Assembly (NCBI RefSeq): GCF_001436755.1
Contig: NZ_AYZD01000015.1
Location: 359,868-423,867, forward strand
Reading direction: 5' to 3'
Length of the DNA stretch: 64,000 nucleotides
DNA from: Liquorilactobacillus aquaticus DSM 21051
GTDB taxonomy: Bacteria > Bacillota > Bacilli > Lactobacillales > Lactobacillaceae
Shown here: in pieces, positions 63,969 through 64,000 of the stretch
Layout of the letters: the number at the start of each line of letters is the position of its first letter
How positions within the stretch are numbered: the first letter of the stretch is position 1
The notes under the pieces: model-generated
What the model was told of the DNA's origin: nothing
Database searches by the model: none
Seen by the model: the letters and a program-made list of their open reading frames with translations, nothing else
Made by a program: the position numbers and the translations under genes

Positions 63969-64000
63969 CTAATCTCGTTTTGACTTTTTAAATGGATCAA
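63969..64000 (-). CDS. Possible C-terminal end of a gene extending beyond the window
   Basis: The last codons would read DPFKKSKRD followed by TAG, and a terminator lies just below. Too short to judge or name. Confidence 0.3.
   Translation of the reverse strand, partial: DPFKKSKRD

Overview
The window (about 38% G+C) is a stretch of core chromosome from a low-GC Firmicute, almost certainly a member of the Lactobacillaceae. The evidence is gene order shared with Bacillus subtilis (polA-mutM-coaE-nrdR-dnaB-dnaI, thrS, infC-rpmI-rplT, the ytp block, ecsAB/hit/prsA/yhaMNO), lactobacillus-type genes (isoleucine 2-epimerase, EcsAB, a Crp/Fnr gene beside argS/argR, a usp operon), T-box leaders, and typical LAB terminators and Shine-Dalgarno sites. 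The species cannot be fixed from sequence alone. I see no prophage, IS element, CRISPR array or plasmid module.

Layout. 1-2756: yqeG-yqeH-yhbY-nadD-yqeK (ribosome assembly and NAD synthesis), minus strand. 2860-6630: infC-rpmI-rplT with an attenuator leader, and thrS with a T-box. 6680-13698: replication and repair genes polA, mutM, coaE, nrdR, dnaB, dnaI. 13777-20202: BI-1 and MaoC-like proteins, murC, a soluble FtsK-type translocase (SftA/YtpS type), ytpR and a WCPDC thioredoxin. 20353-26522: PepSY-like small membrane protein, trmB, ytmP-like kinase, ecsAB, and the plus-strand genes hit, a small membrane protein and prsA. 26688-31460: yhaO-yhaN-yhaM nuclease/ATPase operon. 31652-37863: YheA-like protein, class A PBP, argR, Crp/Fnr regulator, argS with T-box, tRNA-Gly(CCC). 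37913-42527: DUF2187-like protein, MATE exporter, LysR regulator, MurJ/YtgP-like flippase. 42643-55602: a complete de novo purine pathway (purEKB and purCSQLFMNHD). 56017-64000: small unknown, ackA, a nucleotidyltransferase-like protein, an isoleucine 2-epimerase/permease pair, two membrane unknowns, UspA and another unknown.

How it works together. The twelve pur genes encode every step from PRPP to IMP plus PurB. They are split by a strong terminator into two transcription units. Each unit has the same promoter architecture: a CGAAC-type PurR box, then a TTGAC(A/T) -35 box, 17 bp and a TAxxxT -10 box. argS and thrS carry T-box leaders with readable specifier codons (CGC and ACC). infC appears to start at an AUA codon placed 7 nt after a perfect Shine-Dalgarno, fitting IF3 self-control, and its leader has a classic attenuator.

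The less explained signals are: a possible structured RNA below murC; a diverged intergenic repeat present twice (about 24441 and 58493); two plus-strand terminators with no obvious plus-strand gene; the long non-coding stretch upstream of the usp operon, where the Lacto-usp RNA would be expected; and the epimerase-permease pair. No completely novel system is evident; these are the best leads.
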